DNA from: CAVQCJ01 sp963771835
GTDB taxonomy: Bacteria > Actinomycetota > Actinomycetes > Prado026
Assembly: GCA_963771835.1 (NCBI GenBank)
Contig: CAVYVA010000002.1
Span: 1-64,000 of the forward strand
Length of the DNA: 64,000 nt
Direction: 5' to 3'
A program made the position numbers and the translations under genes. Of the stretch, positions 62,409-64,000 are shown one piece after another. The notes beneath the pieces were generated by a model that ran no database searches, was not told where the DNA came from, and worked only from the letters and a program-made list of their open reading frames with translations. The stretch's first letter is position 1; every line of letters starts with the position of its first letter.

Positions 62409-62814
62409 GGCCGTGACGCCTTGCGGCACTGTCACGGCCGGCGGCCATCCATCTAGACCTGCCGTTGCCGACAGGCTCGTGCGGTCTACCCGCAGGCTCG
62501 GGCGGGCCGCCCTCGAACGCCTGCGCAGGACCCGCGACCGAAGCCGCGAGCCCCTTTTGACCTTGCTCCTGGTGGGGTTTGCCGAGCCGCCCGGGTCACC
62601 CCGGGCGCTGGTGGTCTCTTACACCGCCGTTTCACCCTTACCGGCTCGCGCCCTGCTTGCGCAGAGCCCGGACCGGCGGTCTGTTTTCTGTGGCACTTTC
62701 CCGCGGGTCGCCCCGGGTGGGTGTTACCCACCACCTTGCCCTGTGGAGCCCGGACGTTCCTCGACGCCGCCATCGCTGGCACCGCCGCGGCCGCCCGGCC
62801 GGCTCGTCCGCCGT
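62378..62814 (-). ncRNA. rnpB: RNase P RNA, actinobacterial type A
   Basis: The catalytic RNA of RNase P, about 437 nt. On the minus strand the 5' end GGCGGACGAGCCGGCC pairs with GGCCGACTCGTCCGCC at the 3' end to form P1. Conserved blocks are seen in order: GTCCGGGCTCCACAGGGCA, GGTAACACCCACCC, GTGCCACAGAAAACAG, GGTAAGGGTGAAACGGCGG, GTAAGAGACCACCAGC and finally ACAGAACCCGG. Conserved blocks set the ends to within a few bases. A TACCCT box lies upstream. The RNB gene ends 25 bp upstream. Confidence 0.95.
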
Positions 62815-62820
62815 CCAGCC

Positions 62821-62826
62821 AGGGTA
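62821..62826 (-). promoter_or_regulatory. Candidate -10 box of rnpB
   Basis: On the minus strand TACCCT lies 6 nt before the predicted RNA 5' end at about 62814. No clear -35 is seen. Confidence 0.5.
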
Positions 62827-62839
62827 GCGGCGCTGGTGT

Positions 62840-64000
62840 CTACGCCGGGACGAAGCGCACGACCCGCCTCGCGACGTCTGCCTCGTGCAGCCGCACGCGC
62901 AGCGGCTCGCCGAGCGGGAGCGGGCCGTGGGTCGCCTCGCACCGGGCCAGGACGGCGGGGTCGGCGAGCTGCGACGGTGCCACCGCCGCGGCGCTCGTCG
63001 ACGTCGACGACCAGCCCGTCGAAGACCTTCCCGACGGACGGCGCCAGCACGACGGCCTCGACCAGGTCGACCATCGCCCGGTCGAGGGCGTGCCCTCGCT
63101 GGTCGCCCTTGGCCATCTCCTCGGGCAGGTCGGGCAGCGCGTCCCGTGCCCACGCCGGCACCTGCTGCGCCCGCCGCACAGCGCCAGGCAGACCTCACCG
63201 GCGTAGCGGTCGACGAGCCGTCGCAGCGGCGCGGTGCAGTGGGCGTACGGCGCGGCGATCGCGGCGTGCGTGGTCCGGCCCGGGCGGCTGGCCGTCGAAC
63301 GCGGTGTAGGCGGCGCCGCGGAACAACGCGGTGGCCTCGGTGAGGAAGGCCTCGACGCGGCCGTGGTCCACGGGTGGCTGCCGGCCGATGCGGTCCAGCA
63401 ACGCCGCGTACGTCTCGTCGGCCGGCCAGTCGAGGCCGAGGCCGCGGGCGACCCGGCGCAGGCGGGCGACGTCGCGGTCGTCGGCGGGCGGCATGGTGCG
63501 CAGGACCCCGATCCCGCCGGCGAGCATGAGCTCTGCGGCCGCCATGCCGGTGAGCAGGGAGATCTGGGCGTTCCAGTCCTCGACGGGCAGCCCGGCACGG
63601 AACCGCAGCTGCCACCCGTGGCCGTCGGGCACGACCTCCTGGGCGGGCACGGCGAGGTTCATGCCGCCGCGGTCGCGCTGGCGGTCGAGCCGCAGCAGCC
63701 CGACCTCGCGCAGCAGCTGCACCGGCCCGGGCGCGGTGCCGGCGTCCAGAGCCGCCTGCACCGACGGGTAGTCCTGCTGCTCCCGACTGCGTACCAGCGC
63801 GCGCCGCACGTCGGTGTGCTGCAGCTCGCCGTCGTGGTCGAGGTCGAGGGTCCACACCAGCGCCGGCGCGGTCTGCCCGGGCAGCAGGGACGCGGCACCC
63901 TCGCTGAGGCTCGGCGGGTACAGCGGGGTGCGCCGGTCCGGGGCGTACAGGGTCTCGACGCGGCGGTGCGCCTCGAGGTCGACGGGATCGCCGGCGGCCA
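62840..64000 (-). CDS. RNB-domain ribonuclease (RNase II/R type), 5'-truncated by the window, three frame breaks
   Basis: A 3'-5' exoribonuclease that would degrade RNA. The visible part covers the later RNB domain: HRRVETLYAPDRRTPLYPPS, ALVWTLDLDHDGELQHTDVR, GIGVLRTMPPADDRDVARLR, HAAIAAPYAHCTAPLRRLVD (the conserved YAH...PLRR...D core), and the end ARRVVRFVPA at TAG 62840. The frame changes at about 63279-63281, 63170-63172 and 62985-62994, all short G/C runs. One-base corrections join the pieces. The N-terminus lies beyond the window. RNB genes of this kind often sit beside rnpB in actinobacteria. Confidence 0.78.

Noticed and set aside
1..64000. tRNA genes, a replication origin or a CRISPR array
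   Set aside because: I saw no cloverleaf with a conserved T-loop, no DnaA-box cluster and no regularly spaced repeats. A covariance-model scan would be needed to exclude a tRNA fully.

Overview
The window is high-GC DNA from an actinobacterium. Codon third positions are strongly G/C, GTG starts are common, and several families are typical of the phylum: GlnE/GlnA2, an F420-linked reductase, polyphosphate glucokinase, a lysine-rich H1-like protein, DUF2510, a BTAD regulator, a class F sortase and an actinobacterial type A RNase P RNA. The order S33 peptidase, glnE, glnA2, panB recalls the mycobacterial glnE-glnA2-panB neighbourhood. I cannot name a genus.

Layout. 0-5 kb: a tyrosine recombinase enclosed by inverted repeats, an ECF sigma factor with a membrane partner, a broken small gene, a TreT-like trehalose glycosyltransferase and a gene remnant. 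5-10 kb: a giant BTAD-STAND-WD40 regulator with a small membrane protein upstream. 10-18 kb: an adenylate cyclase remnant, an aquaporin, a DUF2510 mini-protein, a SulP transporter, DUF2203, an L,D-transpeptidase, DUF1003 and a secreted S33 peptidase. 18-33 kb: the metabolic core, with glnA2-glnE-MFS, a three-gene ABC exporter, nadE, a DHA2 exporter with its TetR regulator and a 23-bp paired operator, panB, a metal-receptor protein and an F420H2:NADP reductase. 33-49.8 kb: MFS, H1-like protein, map, ppgK, MarR, a GT87 mannosyltransferase, an FAD reductase, a LuxR-type ATPase regulator, dinB, an FAD monooxygenase and a second ABC exporter. 49.8-62.4 kb: a probable integrated island. 62.4-64 kb: rnpB and a truncated RNB ribonuclease.

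The main discovery candidate is the island. The 3' end of rnpB (minus strand, 62378-62408) is repeated with one mismatch in 31 bases at 49790-49820, in the same orientation. This is the geometry expected if an element integrated at the rnpB 3' end. The DNA between holds a phage terminase-small-subunit-like gene next to the displaced copy, a decayed operon of two tandem cell-wall-anchored proteins plus a class F sortase, a transposase fragment, and an MBL hydrolase/SulP/membrane-protein operon. It also holds a zinc-ribbon/Kef antiporter pair. No integrase is visible inside it.

Two features cut across the window. Many genes have a TAnnnT box ending 6-8 nt before the start codon and no ribosome-binding site, which points to leaderless transcription. 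Several conserved genes (DUF1003, H1-like, GT87, FAD reductase, LuxR, SulP2, RNB) read cleanly only if single bases are corrected, mostly in short G/C runs. These may be sequencing errors, so inactivation claims should be held loosely. Their coordinates here span the restored genes.
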